Origin: Portunus trituberculatus
Lineage: Eukaryota; Arthropoda; Malacostraca; Decapoda; Portunidae
Assembly (NCBI RefSeq): GCF_017591435.1
Contig: NC_059297.1
Coordinates: forward strand, 18,466,690 to 18,530,689
Direction: 5' to 3'
DNA length: 64,000 bases
Below the pieces are notes generated by a model, which saw nothing but the letters and a program-made list of their open reading frames with translations, was not told where the DNA came from and searched no databases. Position 1 is the stretch's first letter, and every line of letters begins with the position of its first letter. Below, piece after piece: positions 59,895-64,000 of this stretch. Both the position numbers and the translations under genes were made by a program.

Positions 59895-60383
59895 CTGCTG
59901 ATATCAATGATTAAGTATGGCTCTTTGGGAATTGATGTGGGTCACATGCACTCGTGCTCATTATCAATTCACCAGTGTTGAAATATAACATTATCTCTCC
60001 ACACAATAGTCATAATATCATTCATTGTATGGGTCAGTTATCATGTTTTGGTTTGTATTAAGGTCATATGCTGACGTACCATCAGCGCGGTGCCCACTAT
60101 TGTGCGAGCTTTAAATAAATAAGTGAATTTCTAGGTTAAGTTTATCCATAGTTAGGTTAAGCATTTTTAGTTCATTGTGGTAATGTCCCCCCCCTGTACA
60201 TTTTCAGTGTATTTTTTTTACATTGCCTAATTAATAAACCGTTTATTATTATTATTATTACGTATGAATAATAGTTTAGGACCGACTGTGGTAGAGAAAT
60301 GGGAATATTCTCAAATTACGACTACATTAAAGTGAATAGTAGACAGTGTTGTGGTTTCCAATGGTGTTTTCATCATTGTATTG

Positions 60384-60662
60384 CTGGGTCTTCAACTCGC
60401 GGCCCACCAAGCGATTTTCTGCGGTCCGCTATATCCAAGAGGAGAGAGAGAAAAAAAAATTATAATCTCCATATCTTAAAAACCCAGCTTTAATTAAGGA
60501 CTACCGTAGTCTTCAAAACAACCTCGCATGAGGATTGCCCCAGTTTACGGGATATCACGTTGCCTTCCAAGCACACGTAGAAAAAAAAAAAAAAATGTGG
60601 CCCTTTAAGATTCCCACCAGCATGATGTGTGGCCTTCGAATCATATGAGCTGGAGACCCTTG
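60384..60662. mobile_element. hAT-like MITE, 279 bp, diverged
   Basis: Ends GGGTCTTCAACTC and (reverse complement of the right end) GGGTCTCCAGCTC match at 11 of 13 positions. Flanking octamers TTGTATTG (60376-60383) and TTGTAGTG (60663-60670) match at 7 of 8, as expected for an old hAT insertion. No coding frame. Confidence 0.65.
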
Positions 60663-61144
60663 TTGTAGTGAAAGTTTATAGGATTGGAATTGGGGTTATT
60701 TAGTTTTTGAGAGTGCATTTTCACGATTCGAATGATGATTAAACAGGCTTTAGTATAAGTTGAGAATTTCGATAGTGTTTTCATGAGTCTAGTAATATTT
60801 TTTACAAAAGTTCTTCATCATCACTAGGTAAATATCCATGAAAACTTAACTAATCATAGCAGCAGCCTTTGGAAATATTTTTTAATTGGAGTTCAACTTG
60901 TTCTAAATTATACGGGTGTGGATTTGTTTTGATGTCCCTGAAGAAGAATGTTGCCTTTTTATACGCCGCTCGCTGACAGGTACGTATTTATACAGACAAG
61001 GATTGACCCCCTCGAAAACAGATGAATAAATAATGAAAATCAATAGAAAATAAACAGCAATAATAATGATAAATAAATAAATATATAAAATAATGAAAAT
61101 AATGCAATAGTATGTATTGGATTGGCTGTATGATCATGATTTTA

Positions 61145-61328
<184 letters not shown>

Positions 61329-62583
61329 AGAGGAGGGATGGGATTAATTGATTATGCCAGAGGGATAGTTACAGTAATGAAATTGGATGTTTACTCCTTC
61401 AAAAAGAGACTCATTATGTCATTGAATAAAACCTTTAAGAGAGGGAAGTCAGTAATGTGCCACCGTGAATAAGAGAACAAACAATAATCAGAGTTATCAT
61501 AGAAACAATGACATGAGGAAAAAAGTGCAAATAGTAACCTTCATGCCACGTGAACCTAACCCCTTATCATAACACGGTTTCCCAACAGTATCAGATCTGC
61601 AGTGGTGCAGCATTTCCAGTATCACTTCACCTGCTCCCTGCACTACAACTACTACCTCGTAATCTAGCAACAGGTATTGTCAGTGAGCACCGCTTAGTCC
61701 CGAACAAGAGCCTGCAAATATCTCTCAGCCTTATCCTTCAGGCTTAGTGTGTTTCGCTTCATTCTTAAGTCTTCTATCTTACTTACTAGCTATGAGTGGT
61801 TCTAAAATCACTTCCGATCTGCTCATAAACTCATGAAAAAAAAACAATAGTATCTAAGGCGACAGAGAAACTCATGACTGAAGTAAGACGCAAAGCGTAA
61901 CGGGAGTCTATTCGGAACAGTACTCGATTTTTTACCAAACTTCACTTTTTGATGTTTCCTTGTTATATTTCAGCTATTTTAATCAGGGTCCAGTGAAAGT
62001 TATTGGCGTATTCGTAGGTGTTTTCATGATTCTATTGATAGTGTAAGGAGAATTTCTCAGTCAATAGGAAAACATCCAAGCTTATTAATCTCAGTGGTTC
62101 TTGGAAGATAGTTCATATGTGAGAGAGCAAACTTAGGAATATTGCTCCAGGACAGTGCTCCATCCCGTATTGAACCTTCAGGCCTCGTGTTTTGTTCACC
62201 TCTCATCTGGGTTCCTTCATTCTACCCTTAAGTCCCTGTCATTCTGGTGTGTTTGGCTGGATGATATTCGGTATTGAGTCATTGAGTTCTGTCCTTACCT
62301 TGCTCCTCACGTGTCTTCTATTTTTCCTCCTTTTGCGTTCCTTCATAATCTTGAAGTTATGATATCTGGTTTGATTTTCTTCCAAAATTTATTTACTGCA
62401 TTGGATTGTGCATTGATCGATTGTATATTCAAGTACAGCTATTCGATTTACATTTTTTTCTTTCTTTTATCAATGCATCATCAGAGCATCTCAAGAGTAA
62501 TAGCTGCGTGTCTCTGTTTGGCAACCTTTATGCTTTCCTCCGTAAGTTGATGCACCTATTGGGAATTTTGAATGATAACAATG

Positions 62584-62616
<33 letters not shown>

Positions 62617-63630
62617 CCAAGGGTCTGTTTAAATTATGCTTAATTTTAACTTCTTTGATACACATTTGTTTTTGTTGTGTCGGCATTTTTTTGTACATTG
62701 ATATTGAAGAATGGTTTTACTTTCCTTTTTATTCACAATGTTTCTGACCGGTCTCCTGCATTGATGGTTTTTTTTTATATGTTCTATTTCTTTTTATTTT
62801 TTCCATTTATCTTCAGTATTGGCTTTGATTCTTGCATTAGTATTGGACAGTAGTAGTTTTGCTGGTCTTATTTAGAAAATTACTTTTTTTTGTTATTTTC
62901 TTATTCATTGATCAATTGTTTTTCATTTTCTTATTCGTTTGTTGTATATATGTTCCTTCATGTGAGTATTTATATCCAATCAACTTCGAGTAATTAATTC
63001 GTAGTGTCGTTATTGCTTTTTGCATTTATATTAAGAAATTGTTTTGCTCTTTTGTTTGTTTATAGGTGCATAAAATTCATTTTGCTGATCTTCCCTCGGT
63101 ACTTAGATGTTTGCCCAGATTTTTAGATCCGCCATCAACTATGAGCATTTGTATGTGTAGTGTCGACATCATTTTGTGCATCGAGATTAGAAATTAAATT
63201 GCTTTACTCATTCAGAGGTGCTGTAAGCTGCGTCCTTTTGAGAATAGGGAGTATGCCGTGCTTGTCCTCTGAGGTTGACAACAAACTTACGGCGATTTCG
63301 TGCTGTTTATTTTTATTTTTTTTTTTTTTTTACTACATTTTGACTTCGTTTTTGTGCCTGATACTTCTCCTTCACTGCCCAGGAGGTTAAAATAACATCT
63401 TTATTTATTTAGACGCAATAACTTAGCCCTTTCGCATTTATTTACATGATAACCCTTTTGGAGTGACTGGTATATTTTGCTTCAGTGATGCCAAAGTTTA
63501 ATCTCAGATGGATCGAATATACTTACAGGACGTGGTATAAATAGCCGTGGCGTATGCCGTATCTCCCTCTCTGACTCCTTTACAAAGTAACATGGGTTAT
63601 ATTTACCCCGTAGTTTCTTTTAGTTTTGTT

Positions 63631-63631
<1 letters not shown>

Positions 63632-63713
<82 letters not shown>

Positions 63714-63823
63714 CCCAGTGAAAGAGATTTATGAACTGTATGTTAAAGTTATCTTACCTATTCATGTGTTGTGTTGTTAATATTACTGTTACTTGTGAAA
63801 TCATTTAGAGGGGCTACGTTTGG

Positions 63824-63915
<92 letters not shown>
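63632..63915. repeat. (GT)n and (TC)n tracts
   Basis: (GT)n 63632-63711 and (TC)n 63830-63915 near the right edge of the window. Confidence 0.96.
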
Positions 63916-63917
<2 letters not shown>

Positions 63918-64000
63918 AGTTTTAAAGTAAGATATTATGTAACATGAATCTCTCCCTTCAGTATCTGTAATTTACTATGATTCGTTGTTTAATTTGTTTA

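Overview
This window looks like nuclear DNA from an arthropod, most probably a decapod crustacean (inference). The grounds are intron-split eukaryotic coding sequence, very dense (GA)n/(TC)n, (CA)n/(GT)n and (TA)n tracts, tRNA-derived SINEs, TTAGG-like pentamer motifs, and a mixture of non-LTR, Ty3/gypsy-type and DNA transposon remnants. I see no prokaryotic operons, rRNA, CRISPR array or free-standing tRNA gene. Most long open frames are translations of simple repeats.

The one conventional gene I can support is tafazzin, the mitochondrial cardiolipin-remodelling acyltransferase. It lies on the minus strand as four coding exons: 42638-42500, 41519-41391, 30281-30133 and 27854-27405. Joined, they give 867 nt (288 codons plus stop), with consistent splice phases (1, 1, 0), the HX4D and FPEG acyltransferase motifs, and near-human length. 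The 11.1-kb second intron is a transposon nest: a Ty3/gypsy-type LTR element (30557-38160), a decayed pogo/Tigger transposase (38268-39900) and a TA-target MITE (40249-40830). The first intron to be transcribed (between exons 1 and 2) holds a (GA)n tract, and the third holds a broken LINE reverse transcriptase.

Layout: 1-27400 is gene-poor and rich in microsatellites. It holds a 265-bp tandem duplication, a 5'-truncated LINE caught between two (GA)n tracts (6070-7586), two degenerate tandem arrays (11452-12071 and 15407-15790), a TTAGG-like degenerate array and several SINEs. 27400-42640 is the tafazzin gene with its intronic elements. Upstream of it lie a LINE 3' end (43020-44131) and a nearly full-length but frameshifted CR1-like element (44530-48860) whose ORF1 carries an SGNH-esterase domain. 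48900-64000 is again gene-poor, with two small hAT-like MITEs (54664-54837 and 60384-60662), a 71-bp near-perfect hairpin (52474-52544), two SINE copies and long (TA)n, (TC)n and (CA)n tracts.

The most notable observations are: (i) the LTR element has integrase upstream of reverse transcriptase (Gmr1-like order) and has then lost nearly all of RT/RNase H by internal deletion; (ii) its LTRs contain an internal ~374-bp tandem duplication; (iii) mobile elements of several classes abut microsatellites on one or both sides (LINE in GA, SINEs in CA, LTR element in TA). I found no clearly novel multi-gene system.
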